A stretch of DNA of 64,000 nucleotides from Thalassovita mangrovi (GCF_009857745.1 NZ_WWEN01000009.1:1-64000); one strand, 5' to 3'; shown: positions 16,542 through 28,915, counted from the first letter of the stretch. Notes: a model not told the origin generated them from the letters alone. Made by a program: numbers and translations.

Positions 16542-17789
16542 CTACACCTCGTCGAAGCGCAGTTTCAGGAAGCCGTAAAGCAACAACAGGAAACAGATCG
16601 CTGCCGAGATGAGATAAGGCGCATGCAGCGCCGCGATTCGCCCCAGCCCCGGTTCCAGCGCCGCCACCAGTGCCCCGGCGCCAAGCGCACCGAAGGGCAT
16701 CGCCCCCCAGCCGAAGAAGCGATAGACCGAATTCACCCGGCCCAGCAGTTGGTCGGGAATACGCCTTTGCCGGTAGCTGACGGTGACCACGTTCCACAAC
16801 ATGCCGCCCGCCGCCTCCAGGAACAGCGCGATCCCGGCCAGGGTGACCGAACTGAACAGGCCCAGCAGCAGTTGCAGCAGCATGAAGGCGAACAGCGCCA
16901 GCATCAGGCTGGCGCGCATGCCGATGCGCCGGGCCAGCCTTGGGGCGGTCAGCCCGCCCAGCACCCCACCCGCCGCGCCGCAGGTCAGCAGCAGGCCGTA
17001 ACCGGCCGCGGAAAGCCCCAGCACCTCTTGCGCATACAGCACCAGGATGGTCATGCCGCCGATGAACACCGCGTTGATCGCGGCCAGCATCAGCGCCAGA
17101 CGCAGGATTTTCCGGTTGCGGCGCATCCAGGACAGCCCCTCGACCAGCGCGGGCCAGAACCGCGCGCGGCTGCGCGTCGGCGATGGCGGCAGGGCGATCA
17201 GCCAGATCAGCGCCGCCGACAGCGCGAAGGTGGCGGCGTCGACCCCGAAAGGCAGCGCGATCCCGGCGCCGATCAGAACGCCTGCCAGCGGCGGGCCGAT
17301 GAACTGGTTGGTGATCTGTTCGGCGCTCCACATCTGGCCATTGGCCTGTTCCAGGTCGTCCGGGCGGACCAGCGAGGGCATCACGGTCTGGGCGGCGTTG
17401 TCGCGGATCACCTCCGCCGTACCAAGCAGGAAGGAAATGAGCGCAAGGGTCAGGATCATCCCCGTCCCGCCGGTCGCGGGCGGTATCGCGGCGGCGGACA
17501 GAACCATGCCGGTGATGCAAAGCGTCAGCGCCAGCCGCACCAGATCGGCCCGCACCATCAGCCGCCTGCGGTCGGCGCGGTCGGTCCAGACGCCGGCGGG
17601 CAGGGCGAACAGGAACCAAGGCAGCCGCTGCGCCATGGCGACGGCCGAGATCAGCAGCGGGTCGCGGGTCAGCAGCGTGGCGAGCCAGGGCATGGCGACG
17701 CTGGACACCCCGTCGCCCAGGTTGGACACGGCGCTGGCGGAAAAGATCAGCCGGTAATTGCGGTTCGACTTGAGCAGAATATGCGACAT
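16542..17789 (-). CDS. MFS transporter
   Basis: A 415-residue major facilitator superfamily carrier with about twelve hydrophobic helices. The loop 2-3 motif appears as GVWTDRADRRRLMVRADLVR (about residues 61-80), typical of the enterobactin-exporter-like (EntS/MFS_3) drug or siderophore exporters. No substrate can be assigned and no siderophore genes are nearby. The gene is convergent with the PPOX gene and divergent from the nitroreductase gene, 146 bases apart. Confidence 0.85.
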   Translation of the reverse strand: MSHILLKSNRNYRLIFSASAVSNLGDGVSSVAMPWLATLLTRDPLLISAVAMAQRLPWFLFALPAGVWTDRADRRRLMVRADLVRLALTLCITGMVLSAAAIPPATGGTGMILTLALISFLLGTAEVIRDNAAQTVMPSLVRPDDLEQANGQMWSAEQITNQFIGPPLAGVLIGAGIALPFGVDAATFALSAALIWLIALPPSPTRSRARFWPALVEGLSWMRRNRKILRLALMLAAINAVFIGGMTILVLYAQEVLGLSAAGYGLLLTCGAAGGVLGGLTAPRLARRIGMRASLMLALFAFMLLQLLLGLFSSVTLAGIALFLEAAGGMLWNVVTVSYRQRRIPDQLLGRVNSVYRFFGWGAMPFGALGAGALVAALEPGLGRIAALHAPYLISAAICFLLLLYGFLKLRFDEV

Positions 17790-17935
17790 GAAAATTCCTT
17801 TTCAGGTAGAATGAAGATATTCCCGTGTGGCGCAATAGTGGAACCGCGCCGCCGCCCGTGACGCCGCGTTCTGCGTTGACCAGGGCCTGCGATTATCCAA
17901 CCCTCGCCGCCGGAGAAGGAGACAGGGAGGACAAG

Positions 17936-18616
17936 ATGGAACTGGAACAGGCGATAAACGGGCGGCGCAGCATTCGCGGCTACAGGCCCGACCCGGTGCC
18001 GCGCGCTTTGCTGGAAGAAATCATCGCGCTGGCCAGCCGGGCACCGTCGTCGATGAACACGCAGCCCTGGCATTTCCACGTGCTGACCGGCGAACCGCTG
18101 GAACGGGTGCGGCAGGGCAATTGCGAAAAGATGCTGGCCGGTGTGCCGCCGCAGCGCGAAATCCCCGATCACGGCACCTATGAGGGCGTCCACCGGGAAC
18201 GGCAGGTGGAGATCGCCAAGCAACTGTTTGCCGCCATGGGCATCGCCCGCGAAGACAAGGAAATGCGTCAGGACTGGGTGATGCGCGGGTTTCGCCAGTT
18301 CGACGCGCCGGTGTCGATCGTGGTGACCTTCGACAAGTCGGCGCAGATGCATGGCACCATCGCGCATTTCGATCTCGGCGCGGTTACCTTCGGGCTGGTG
18401 CTGGCGGCGTGGGACCGCGGGCTGGGCACGGTGATCAACGGGCAGGGCATCATGCAATCGCCCGTCGTGCGCGAGGTGGCGCAGATTCCCGACGATCAGG
18501 TGATCATGACCTGTGTCGCCATGGGCTGGCCGGACGAGGAATTCCCGGCCAACGCGGTGGTGTCGCGGCGCCGCCCGGTGGAGGAAACCGCGCGGTTCGT
18601 CGGCTTCATTGACTGA
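17936..18616 (+). CDS. Nitroreductase family protein
   Basis: A 226-residue FMN-dependent oxidoreductase of the nitroreductase fold. The FMN-binding N-terminus INGRRSIRGYRPDPVPRALL (about residues 7-26) is clear, as is ASRAPSSMNTQPWHFHVL (about 35-52). A GLGTVINGQG segment near residue 163 fits the second FMN region. It may reduce nitroaromatics, quinones or enones; the physiological substrate is unknown. The ATG at 17936 follows a GGGAGG ribosome site six bases upstream. A terminator follows directly. Confidence 0.87.
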   Translation: MELEQAINGRRSIRGYRPDPVPRALLEEIIALASRAPSSMNTQPWHFHVLTGEPLERVRQGNCEKMLAGVPPQREIPDHGTYEGVHRERQVEIAKQLFAAMGIAREDKEMRQDWVMRGFRQFDAPVSIVVTFDKSAQMHGTIAHFDLGAVTFGLVLAAWDRGLGTVINGQGIMQSPVVREVAQIPDDQVIMTCVAMGWPDEEFPANAVVSRRRPVEETARFVGFID

Positions 18617-18637
18617 TCAATCCTGAGCGTTGCCAGC

Positions 18638-18666
18638 AAAAAGGCCACCCGAGCGGGTGGCCTTTT
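18638..18666. terminator. Bidirectional terminator between nitroreductase and lpdA
   Basis: AAAAAGGCCACCC pairs with GGGTGGCCTTTT around a GAGC loop, with A and T tracts on both sides. It sits between two convergent genes and should work in both directions. Confidence 0.88.
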
Positions 18667-18692
18667 CGATATTGGCAATCACTGCGGCAGGA

Positions 18693-20081
18693 TCACACGT
18701 GGATCGCACCGTCGCCGCAGGCCAGCGCCGCTTCGCGCACCGCTTCCGAAAAGGTCGGGTGGGCGTGGCAGGTCAGCGCGATGTCTTCGGCCGAGGCGCC
18801 GAATTCCATGCCGACGCAGATTTCGTGGATCAGGTCACCCGCCGACGGGCCGATGATGTGGCAGCCCAGGATGCGGTCGGTTTCGGCATCCACCAGCAGC
18901 TTGACGAAGCCTTCGCCCTGGAACACCGCCTTGGCGCGGCCATTGCCCATGAAGGGGAACTTGCCGACCTTGTAGGCGCGGCCTTCTTCCTTCAGCTGCT
19001 GTTCGGTCTTGCCGACGGTGGCAACCTCGGGCGTGGTGTAGATCACGCCGGGGATCACGTCGTAATTCACATGGCCCGCCTTGCCGGCGATGACCTCGGC
19101 GCAGGCCATGCCTTCGTCCTCGGCCTTATGCGCCAGCATCGGCCCGTCGATCACGTCGCCGATGGCATAGATGCCGGGGACGTTGGTCTGCCAATGCCCG
19201 TCGGTCCTGATCTGGCCGCGTGGGCTGAGTTCCACGCCAAGCGCTTCCAGCCCCAGCCCGTCGGTGAAGGGTTTGCGCCCCGTCGCGACCAGCACCACGT
19301 CGGCGTCGACCGTGGCCTCGCTATCGTCCTTGCGCAGCTTGTAGGTGACCTTGGCCTTGGTTTTCATCGCTTCGACCGACTGCACGGCGGCGCCCATGAC
19401 GAAGTTCAGCCCCTGTTTCTTCAGCACGCGCTGGAGGGTTTTCTGCACCTCGGCGTCCATGCCGGGGGTGATCTGGTCGAGGAATTCCACCACGGTCACC
19501 TCGGTGCCGAGCCGGGCATAGACCGAGCCCAGTTCCAGCCCGATCACGCCGGCGCCGATCACCACCAGCTTCTTCGGGATCTTCGGCAGTTCCAGCGCGC
19601 CGGTGGAGCTGACCACGACCTTCTCGTCGATCTCGACGCCCGGGATCGAGGAGGCTTCGGAACCAGTGGCCACGATGATGTTCTTGGCCTCATGGATGTC
19701 GTCGCCGACCTTGACCTTGCCCGCCTCGGGGACCTGTGCCCAGCCCTTGATCCAGTCGATCTTGTTCTTCTTGAACAGGAATTCGACGCCCTTGGTATTG
19801 GTCGCGACGACGTCGTCCTTGTAGGCCAGCATCTGTTTCCAGTCGACCTTGGGCGCGGCGCCCTTCAGGCCCATCTTTTCGAAATTGTGTTCCGCCTCGT
19901 GGAGCTGGTGGGAGGCATGCAGCATCGCCTTGGACGGGATGCAGCCCACGTTCAGGCAGGTGCCGCCCAGGGTGTCGCGGCCTTCGACACAGGCGGTTTT
20001 CAGGCCCAGCTGGGCGCAGCGGATCGCGGCCACGTAGCCGCCGGGGCCGGCGCCGATTACGATTACGTCATATTGTGCCAT
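18693..20081 (-). CDS. lpdA: Dihydrolipoyl dehydrogenase (E3 of 2-oxoglutarate dehydrogenase)
   Basis: A 462-residue flavoprotein that reoxidises the lipoyl groups of SucB and passes electrons to NAD. The FAD site is [12 protein letters not shown] (about residues 7-18), the redox disulfide is [13 protein letters not shown] (about 40-52), the NAD site is [12 protein letters not shown] (about 178-189), and the catalytic His-Glu dyad is [13 protein letters not shown] near 440. Its position after sucB makes it the E3 of the 2-oxoglutarate complex; it may also serve other lipoyl complexes. It is separated from sucB by 415 bases, so it may have extra regulation. Confidence 0.95.
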   Translation of the reverse strand: MAQYDVIVIGAGPGGYVAAIRCAQLGLKTACVEGRDTLGGTCLNVGCIPSKAMLHASHQLHEAEHNFEKMGLKGAAPKVDWKQMLAYKDDVVATNTKGVEFLFKKNKIDWIKGWAQVPEAGKVKVGDDIHEAKNIIVATGSEASSIPGVEIDEKVVVSSTGALELPKIPKKLVVIGAGVIGLELGSVYARLGTEVTVVEFLDQITPGMDAEVQKTLQRVLKKQGLNFVMGAAVQSVEAMKTKAKVTYKLRKDDSEATVDADVVLVATGRKPFTDGLGLEALGVELSPRGQIRTDGHWQTNVPGIYAIGDVIDGPMLAHKAEDEGMACAEVIAGKAGHVNYDVIPGVIYTTPEVATVGKTEQQLKEEGRAYKVGKFPFMGNGRAKAVFQGEGFVKLLVDAETDRILGCHIIGPSAGDLIHEICVGMEFGASAEDIALTCHAHPTFSEAVREAALACGDGAIHV

Positions 20082-20200
20082 TGGGTGTCTCCGTCAGGTC
20101 TTTGAGGGTGGTGTTGCGTGTTGGCGGGCGGGGCGGGGGGCTGTCTGCCCCCCACGGCCCTGGCGGGCCTCCCCCCGAGGATATTTGTGAACAGAAGAAG

Positions 20201-20347
20201 TCATGCGGCGTTCCTGATCCGGGCGCGGCGCTGCTCTGGCGTCAGGATCGCGGCGAAGCCCGGCCCCTGGTGATCGGCGATCCGTTTCAGTGCGCAGAAA
20301 CCTTCGTTGCGCATGCAGGAGACGAGGGCGGTTTTTTCGGCGGTCAT
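20201..20347 (-). CDS. Possible small protein or gene remnant (48 residues) between sucB and lpdA
   Basis: A short minus-strand frame beginning MTAEKTALVSCMRNEG and ending RARIRNAA, with a GGAAGGGCG sequence about 11 bases before the ATG. The N-terminus looks like the start of a family-2 glycosyltransferase (TALVSCMRNEG), but the rest is unlike one and there is no catalytic domain. It may be a decayed fragment or a small protein. The rest of the gap to lpdA (20348-20496 and 20082-20200) shows hairpins but no gene. Confidence 0.35.
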   Translation of the reverse strand: MTAEKTALVSCMRNEGFCALKRIADHQGPGFAAILTPEQRRARIRNAA

Positions 20348-20475
20348 GTCAGGACGCCCTTCCGGAAAAGCCGGTCGGGAACGGCATCTGGAAAGAACGA
20401 CACGAGGACCAACACGAAAACCTTTCCCGTTCCGGATAAGGCGGACCGTGGCCCGCCTTTCCCTGTTTTCCGTAG

Positions 20476-20494
20476 GGTGGGGTTTTACCCCACC
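20476..20494 (-). terminator. Hairpin directly after sucB
   Basis: GGTGGGG and CCCCACC pair around a five-base loop, two bases after the sucB stop codon. It may attenuate transcription between sucB and lpdA or stabilise the 3-prime end. No T tract follows on the minus strand, so a full terminator is doubtful. Confidence 0.45.
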
Positions 20495-20496
20495 GC

Positions 20497-22011
20497 TTAC
20501 AGATCCATCAACAGCCGGCGCGGGTCTTCCAGCGCTTCCTTGACGCGGACCAGGAAGGTCACGGCGCCCTTGCCGTCGACGATGCGGTGATCGTAGCTCA
20601 GCGCCAGGTACATCATCGGGCGGATCTTGATTTCGCCGTTGATGACCATCGGGCGGTCCTGGATCTTGTGCATGCCCAAGATACCCGATTGCGGCGGGTT
20701 CAGGATCGGCGAGGACATCAGCGAGCCGTAGACGCCACCGTTCGAGATGGTGAAGGTGCCGCCCTGCATTTCGGCCATGCTGAGCTTGCCGTCGCGGGCG
20801 CGCTTGCCCTTTTCGGCGATCGCCTTTTCGATCTCGGCAAACGACATCTGGTCGGCGTCGCGGATCACCGGAACGACCAGGCCCTGCGGGGTGCCCGCGG
20901 CGATGCCCATGTGGACGAAGTTCTTGTAGACGATGTCGGTGCCGTCGATTTCGGCGTTGACCTCGGGAACCTCTTTCAGCGCGTGGCAGCAGGCCTTGGT
21001 GAAGAAGGACATGAAGCCCAGGCGGGCGCCGTGTTTCTTCTCGAACAGGTCCTTGTATTCCTTCCGCAGCGCCATGCATTCGGTCATGTCCACCTCGTTA
21101 TAGGTGGTCAGGATCGCGGCGGTGTTCTGCGCGTCCTTCAGGCGGCGCGCGATGGTCTGGCGCAGGCGGGTCATCTTGACCCGCTCCTCGCGTGCGGCGT
21201 CATCGGCGCTGACCGGGCCGCGCGGCATCGGGGCCTGGGCGGCGGGCGCGGTGGCGGCGGGGGCTGCCGCGGCTGCGGCGACGGCCTTGGCCACGTCCTG
21301 CTTCATCACCCGGCCGTCCTTGCCTGTGCCGGCCACGGCGTCGCGGCTGATGCCCGCTTCTGCCATCGCTTTCTTGGCCGAGGGTGCGTCTTCGACATCC
21401 TTGCCGGTCGCGGCCGTAGCGGCGGCGGGGGCAGGGGCTGCGGTGGCCGGGGCGGCGGCGACAGCGCCCGCGCCGGAGGCGATCACCGCCAGCTTGGCGG
21501 AGGCATCGACGGTGGTGCCTTCGCCGGCCACGATTTCGGCCAGCACGCCGGCGGCGGGAGCGGGCACTTCGACCGACACTTTATCGGTTTCCAGTTCGCA
21601 CAGCATTTCGTCCTGCGCCACGGTGTCGCCCACTTTCTTGAACCAGGTGGAAACCGTGGCCTCGGTCACCGATTCACCCAAGGAGGGTACCATCACATCG
21701 ACCGACTGACCTGCGGCGGCCGGGGCTGCGGCAGCTTCGGCCTTGGCGGCGGGCGCCGGGGCGGGGGCTGCGGCGCCTTCGGTGATCATCGCCAGCAGGG
21801 CGTCGACGCCGACGGTGGAACCTTCCGCGGCGATCACCTCGGCCAGGGTGCCGGCGGCTGGGCTGGGGACTTCGACGGTTACCTTGTCGGTTTCCAGCTC
21901 ACACAGCATCTCATCGGCGGCGACGGCATCGCCCGGTTTCTTGAACCAGGTGGCGACCGTCGCTTCGGTGACGGATTCGCCGAGGGTGGGGACACGTACT
22001 TCGGTCGTCAT
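20497..22011 (-). CDS. sucB: 2-oxoglutarate dehydrogenase E2, dihydrolipoyllysine succinyltransferase
   Basis: A 504-residue core subunit that transfers the succinyl group to CoA. It has two lipoyl domains in tandem, with lipoylation lysines in [11 protein letters not shown] (about residue 43) and [11 protein letters not shown] (about 146), separated by Ala/Pro-rich linkers. An E3-binding domain follows at about 213-245 ([16 protein letters not shown]), then the catalytic domain with [10 protein letters not shown] near 475. Two lipoyl domains are more than the one usual in E. coli SucB but common in Rhodobacterales. The gene starts three bases after sucA. Confidence 0.95.
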   Translation of the reverse strand: MTTEVRVPTLGESVTEATVATWFKKPGDAVAADEMLCELETDKVTVEVPSPAAGTLAEVIAAEGSTVGVDALLAMITEGAAAPAPAPAAKAEAAAAPAAAGQSVDVMVPSLGESVTEATVSTWFKKVGDTVAQDEMLCELETDKVSVEVPAPAAGVLAEIVAGEGTTVDASAKLAVIASGAGAVAAAPATAAPAPAAATAATGKDVEDAPSAKKAMAEAGISRDAVAGTGKDGRVMKQDVAKAVAAAAAAPAATAPAAQAPMPRGPVSADDAAREERVKMTRLRQTIARRLKDAQNTAAILTTYNEVDMTECMALRKEYKDLFEKKHGARLGFMSFFTKACCHALKEVPEVNAEIDGTDIVYKNFVHMGIAAGTPQGLVVPVIRDADQMSFAEIEKAIAEKGKRARDGKLSMAEMQGGTFTISNGGVYGSLMSSPILNPPQSGILGMHKIQDRPMVINGEIKIRPMMYLALSYDHRIVDGKGAVTFLVRVKEALEDPRRLLMDL

Positions 22012-22014
22012 CGG

Positions 22015-24984
<2,970 letters not shown>

Positions 24985-25019
24985 GGCGCTGTTCCTCAAA
25001 GGAAACGGGGGTGAGGGTC

Positions 25020-25196
25020 TTATCTAAGCGGATTGGGGCGAAGAAGCTCTCCGCCCCAGAAACTCGTCGTCGTCTCGGCCTTCTTGACCGAAACGACGGT
25101 GATCGGGACAAGCGCCCCGATCAAGGCGACGAAGAGCAGGGCCGCGGGGCTTCCCACGGCGCGGCCTTGCCCGTTATGGTCGCGCAGCCGGTCCAT
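25020..25196 (-). CDS. Small single-pass membrane protein between sucD and sucA
   Basis: A 58-residue protein whose ATG (25194-25196) lies one base after the sucD stop codon, so it is probably translated by coupling. A basic N-terminus (MDRLRDHNGQGR) precedes one hydrophobic helix, SPAALLFVALIGALVPITVV (about residues 17-36), then a short polar tail. It ends 35 bases before sucA. I recognise no family. Its conserved-looking insertion in the operon suggests a role linked to the 2-oxoglutarate complex or the membrane, but this is inference. Confidence 0.6.
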   Translation of the reverse strand: MDRLRDHNGQGRAVGSPAALLFVALIGALVPITVVSVKKAETTTSFWGGELLRPNPLR

Positions 25197-25197
25197 C

Positions 25198-26085
25198 TCA
25201 GCCGAGCTCGATGGCTTTCTGAACGGCTTCGCCCAGGGTGGCGGGGCTGTCGGCGACAACGATACCGGCGGATTTCATCGCCTCGATCTTGTCTTCCGCG
25301 CCGCCCTTGCCGCCGGCGACGATCGCGCCTGCGTGGCCCATGCGGCGGCCCGGAGGTGCAGTGCGCCCGGCGATGAAGCCCGCACAAGGCTTCCAGCGGC
25401 CCTTCTTCTTCTGTTCCTTCAGGAACTCGGCCGCTTCTTCTTCTGCCGACCCGCCGATTTCCCCGATCATGATGATCGAGTGGGTTTCGTCGTCGTCCAG
25501 GAACATGTCCAGCACGTCGATATGTTCGGTGCCCTTGATCGGGTCGCCGCCGATGCCGACCGCCGAGGACTGGCCCAGGCCGATGTCGGAGGTCTGCTTG
25601 ACCGCCTCATAGGTCAGGGTGCCAGACCGCGACACGACGCCGACCGAACCACGCTGGTGGATGTGGCCGGGCATGATGCCGATCTTGCAGGCGCCGGGGG
25701 TGATGACGCCCGGGCAGTTCGGCCCGATCAGGCGCGAGGAGCTGTCGATCAGCGCGCGCTTCACCTTCATCATGTCCAGCACCGGGATGCCTTCGGTGAT
25801 GCAGACGATCAGTTCCATTTCCGCGTCGATCGCTTCGAGGATCGAGTCGGCCGCGAAGGGCGGGGGAACATAGATCACGGTGGCGTTGGCTTCGGTCTTG
25901 GCCTTGGCTTCGTGCACCGAGTTGAAGACTGGCAGGCCCAGATGTTCCTGGCCGCCTTTGCCCGGGGTCACGCCGCCGACCATCTTGGTGCCGTAAGCGA
26001 TTGCCTGTTCGGTGTGGAAGGTACCTTGCGAGCCAGTCAGGCCCTGACAGATTACCTTGGTGTTTTCATTTACGAGGACTGCCAT
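25198..26085 (-). CDS. sucD: Succinyl-CoA synthetase alpha subunit
   Basis: A 295-residue subunit that binds CoA and carries the phosphorylated histidine. The CoA-binding Rossmann segment is [18 protein letters not shown] (about residues 13-30), [13 protein letters not shown] follows near 71, and the active-site histidine is in [13 protein letters not shown] (about 249). SGTLTYEAV (about 154) is another family signature. Full length. It forms the succinyl-CoA to succinate step with SucC, here separated from it by a lipoprotein gene. Confidence 0.95.
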   Translation of the reverse strand: MAVLVNENTKVICQGLTGSQGTFHTEQAIAYGTKMVGGVTPGKGGQEHLGLPVFNSVHEAKAKTEANATVIYVPPPFAADSILEAIDAEMELIVCITEGIPVLDMMKVKRALIDSSSRLIGPNCPGVITPGACKIGIMPGHIHQRGSVGVVSRSGTLTYEAVKQTSDIGLGQSSAVGIGGDPIKGTEHIDVLDMFLDDDETHSIIMIGEIGGSAEEEAAEFLKEQKKKGRWKPCAGFIAGRTAPPGRRMGHAGAIVAGGKGGAEDKIEAMKSAGIVVADSPATLGEAVQKAIELG

Positions 26086-26132
26086 TTGGCGTGCTCCTTG
26101 TTTTCTGTGCGCTGCAAGCGCAGATACGTATG

Positions 26133-26828
26133 TTATTGTCTGGCAGTGAAGTATACTGACACCCGACGTGCCGACCGCGACCCGGACATAGAGCCCGAAA
26201 GTTCAAGACTGTGGGCGCCGTTTGTCCAAGTCTGTCCGCCCGCAGATTGATAGCCCAATGATTGCAAAGTGCTGATCGCGGACGCCCGAACACTGCTTTC
26301 GTGGCCGGACGAGGTGATTTCAATCGTGCAGTAGTTTTCTCTGCGGATCGAATTTCCCCGCAGCGACAAACGTGCAGATTTGGTTTCCCCGTTCAGCATT
26401 GCAAAGGTGCTGGTGGCGAACTTTCTGTAGTAGGTACGACGTGTTTCCGAATTTCTCTGAAGGCTGTAGCCGCGCTGAGTTACGATATCGGCATTGGTAA
26501 AGTTCCCCCAAACCGAATTGACGCAAGCTTGAACCAGCAACGGCACATCGCCAATGGGATCGTTCGCAGCTGCAAAGACAGGCGACGAATATCCCACCGA
26601 AGCATTCGAAAGCGCCGGTTCCATTGCCGGAGCCTGAGCGACTGCGGATTGGACCGGCTGAACGGGTGCAACCGGGATGGATGCGGTCACTGGCATTGGT
26701 GTCGGCTTGCTGTCGCCATAGGGTGACTCGAGCTGTGGACCGTCGCGGACCTCCATGAGGTCCGAACTGCCGCAACTTGCAAGCAGAGTTGCCGAAGCAA
26801 ACAACAGCGATGCCAGAGAAAACCGCAT
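26133..26828 (-). CDS. Predicted lipoprotein of unknown function between sucC and sucD
   Basis: A 231-residue protein with a lipoprotein signal peptide; the lipobox is LLASC with the cysteine near residue 20. A Pro/Val/Ala-rich linker (about 40-90) is followed by a domain of about 130 residues that contains two cysteines (QACVNSVW and RENYCTIEI) and many Ser/Arg residues. I do not recognise the domain. The ATG (26826-26828) lies five bases after the sucC stop, so it is read in the suc operon. Base composition is less GC-rich than the adjoining suc genes, hinting at insertion. Confidence 0.7.
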   Translation of the reverse strand: MRFSLASLLFASATLLASCGSSDLMEVRDGPQLESPYGDSKPTPMPVTASIPVAPVQPVQSAVAQAPAMEPALSNASVGYSSPVFAAANDPIGDVPLLVQACVNSVWGNFTNADIVTQRGYSLQRNSETRRTYYRKFATSTFAMLNGETKSARLSLRGNSIRRENYCTIEITSSGHESSVRASAISTLQSLGYQSAGGQTWTNGAHSLELSGSMSGSRSARRVSVYFTARQ

Positions 26829-26833
26829 CAAAC

Positions 26834-28027
26834 TCAACCCTTCACCGCTTTCACGATCTTCTCGGCGCCGTCGCTGAGGTTGTCAGCGGCGATCACGTTC
26901 AGACCCGAGGTGTTGATGATCTCCTTGCCGGCTTCCACGTTGGTGCCTTCCAGACGGACGACCAGCGGGACCTGCAGGCCGACTTCCTTCACCGCGGCGA
27001 CCACGCCTTCGGCGATGACGTCGCAGCGCATGATGCCGCCGAAGATGTTGACCAGGATGCCTTTGACGTTCGGGTCCGAGGTGATGATCTTGAACGCCTC
27101 GGTGACCTTTTCCTTGGTGGCGCCGCCACCCACGTCGAGGAAGTTGGCCGGTTCCGCGCCGTAGAGCTTGATAATGTCCATCGTGGCCATGGCCAGACCC
27201 GCGCCGTTCACCATGCAGCCGATTTCACCGTCCAGCGCGATGTAGTTCAGGTCGAACTTCGACGCGGCCAGTTCCTTCGGGTCCTCTTCGGTTTCGTCGC
27301 GCAGCGCGGCGATGTCGGCGTGGCGGTAGACCGCGTTGCCGTCGAAGCCCAGCTTGGCGTCCAGCACCTTGAGGTTGCCGTCGTCCATCACGATCAGCGG
27401 GTTGATTTCCAGCATCTCCATGTCTTTCTCGACGAAAGCACGGTAGAGGTTGCCCATCAGCGCGACGCATTGCTTGACCTGCGCGCCGGTGAGGCCCAGG
27501 GCGAAGGCGATGCGGCGGCCGTGGAACGGCATGTAGCCGGTAGCCGGATCGACGGAGAAGCTGAGGATCTTTTCGGGGGTCGACGCGGCGACTTCCTCGA
27601 TATCCATGCCGCCCTCGGTCGAGCAGACGAAGGAAATGCGCGACGACTGGCGGTCGACCAGCAGCGCCAGGTACAGTTCGCGTTCGATGCCGGAACCGTC
27701 TTCGATATAGATGCGGTTGACCTGCTTGCCTGCCGGGCCGGTCTGATGCGTGACCAGGGTGCGGCCCAGCATCTTCTTGGCTTCCTCGGCGGCTTCTTCC
27801 ACCGACTTGGCCAGGCGCACGCCGCCTTTTTCACCGGCGTCGGCTTCCTTGAACTTGCCCTTGCCGCGGCCACCCGCGTGGATCTGGGCCTTGACCACCC
27901 AAAGCGGGCCGTCGAGTTCGCCAGCGGCGGTTTTGGCGTCTTCGGCCTTCAGGACGACACGTCCTTCCGAAACCGGGGCGCCGTATTCGCGAAGCAGTGC
28001 TTTCGCCTGATACTCATGAATGTTCAT
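26834..28027 (-). CDS. sucC: Succinyl-CoA synthetase beta subunit
   Basis: A 397-residue ATP-grasp subunit providing the nucleotide site. The opening [16 protein letters not shown] is standard, and [17 protein letters not shown] (about residues 39-55) contributes nucleotide binding. [17 protein letters not shown] (about 297-313) and [13 protein letters not shown] (about 324-336) are family signatures. The ATG at 28025-28027 is chosen over an upstream alternative because it gives the family N-terminus. First gene of the suc cluster; its upstream region holds a tandem palindromic operator. Confidence 0.96.
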   Translation of the reverse strand: MNIHEYQAKALLREYGAPVSEGRVVLKAEDAKTAAGELDGPLWVVKAQIHAGGRGKGKFKEADAGEKGGVRLAKSVEEAAEEAKKMLGRTLVTHQTGPAGKQVNRIYIEDGSGIERELYLALLVDRQSSRISFVCSTEGGMDIEEVAASTPEKILSFSVDPATGYMPFHGRRIAFALGLTGAQVKQCVALMGNLYRAFVEKDMEMLEINPLIVMDDGNLKVLDAKLGFDGNAVYRHADIAALRDETEEDPKELAASKFDLNYIALDGEIGCMVNGAGLAMATMDIIKLYGAEPANFLDVGGGATKEKVTEAFKIITSDPNVKGILVNIFGGIMRCDVIAEGVVAAVKEVGLQVPLVVRLEGTNVEAGKEIINTSGLNVIAADNLSDGAEKIVKAVKG

Positions 28028-28134
28028 GAACCTATCCCGTCTTGCTACGATTGGTTTTCGGTCTGACACAGGCCAACGCGATGTTTAATCGTTTTTTTAG
28101 GCGCGGACGGGATTTGGGGAAGATTTCTGCAATT

Positions 28135-28165
28135 TGTGATCACACGCGCAAAAAGCGTGATCACA
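28135..28165. promoter_or_regulatory. Tandem palindromic operator upstream of sucC
   Basis: TGTGATCACA (28135-28144) and CGTGATCACA (28156-28165) are separated by 11 bases, giving 21 bp between centres, two helical turns. The same pair with the same spacing occurs upstream of sdhC. The site ends 108 bases before the sucC start codon. A dimer pair of a GntR- or CRP/FNR-like regulator would fit, but the protein is unknown. Confidence 0.75.
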
Positions 28166-28358
28166 AACGCGAAGTCGGCTTTCGTCGTGATTCGCGGCAC
28201 GCCAAATTTATTCAAAAAGCTGAAGATTATCAGGTTAAGTTTTTCCCGCAGGGCAGGGAGCGCGGCCCCTGCCGGTTTTCTCAACGGTGGTCTGCCGCAC
28301 CTGCGCGGCGTGGTTTCCCAAGGCGAGTTACGGATTGCGTTGGGGCTCGGCGTCAAAA

Positions 28359-28391
28359 AGGCGGGCCTCATCCCCCGGATGAGACCCGCCT
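28359..28391 (-). terminator. Rho-independent terminator of the DUF4345 gene
   Basis: AGGCGGGCCTCATC pairs with GATGAGACCCGCCT with one mismatch and a five-base loop. On the minus strand it is followed by five T residues. It lies 21 bases after the DUF4345 stop codon. Confidence 0.88.
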
Positions 28392-28412
28392 GTTTCGGTT
28401 CTGAATGTGAGC

Positions 28413-28826
28413 TTAGTTGGCAGCCATCGGCGTGCCGTTGCCAGTGCCCTTGCCCCGCCACAGCAGGACAAGCGCGGCCAGCCCCAAGGCCCATTCGATC
28501 GCCATGACCGTGGCCAGCGTCGCGTCCGGCGCCCCGTCGAAACCGAGGCTGACGACACGGCCCAGACCGTAGCCGAGAAAGGCCAGGGCGGAGATCAGCA
28601 GCGCCAGTTCGATGCGGCTGCCCCGCAGCGCGGACCAGAGCACGAACAGGCCGCAGACCAGCAAGACCATCCCGCCCGAACGCAGGTCGGAGCGCAGCAG
28701 GGTCATGTCGGGCAGGCTGTGCCCGGAACTGGCATACATCACGTCCGGCGCGAAGCTGAGCATCAGGCCGACCAGCAGCAGGACGGTGGAGGACAGGAAG
28801 AGGAAAGGTTTGATGAATTTTGTCAT
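28413..28826 (-). CDS. DUF4345 family membrane protein
   Basis: A 137-residue protein with four hydrophobic helices (about residues 5-25, 50-68, 72-92 and 103-122), matching the small DUF4345 family of unknown function. The segment LRSDLRSGGMVLLVCGLFVL (about 45-64) is characteristic. It is divergent from a TetR regulator gene, and three copies of one operator-like motif lie between them, so TetR very likely represses it. The pair sits between sucC and mdh, a position where related genomes, as I recall, have mdh and sucC closer together, suggesting insertion. Confidence 0.75.
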   Translation of the reverse strand: MTKFIKPFLFLSSTVLLLVGLMLSFAPDVMYASSGHSLPDMTLLRSDLRSGGMVLLVCGLFVLWSALRGSRIELALLISALAFLGYGLGRVVSLGFDGAPDATLATVMAIEWALGLAALVLLWRGKGTGNGTPMAAN

Positions 28827-28840
28827 GGTAAGTCTCTTTT

Positions 28841-28915
28841 TGACACGGTGTAAGAATATCGGTTAGATGCCGCAAAACCTTACATCGTGTCAATTGAAAA
28901 TCTTACATCATGTCA
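28841..28915. promoter_or_regulatory. Three operator copies between DUF4345 and tetR genes
   Basis: The motif TGACACGGTGTAAG at 28841-28854 recurs in inverted form at 28879-28892 (CTTACATCGTGTCA) and at 28902-28915 (CTTACATCATGTCA). Each is an imperfect palindrome (TGACAC, centre, GTGTAA). The last copy covers the tetR start codon (28910-28912). The second and third copies are 23 bp apart. This fits autorepression plus control of the DUF4345 gene. Confidence 0.82.

Larger units (their letters stand above)
28028..28412. other. sucC promoter region
   Basis: A 385-base gap between sucC and the DUF4345 gene. It contains the tandem palindromes at 28135-28165, a TTTCTGC element at 28124-28130 and, at the far end, the terminator of the DUF4345 gene. 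No gene was seen. Confidence 0.6.
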
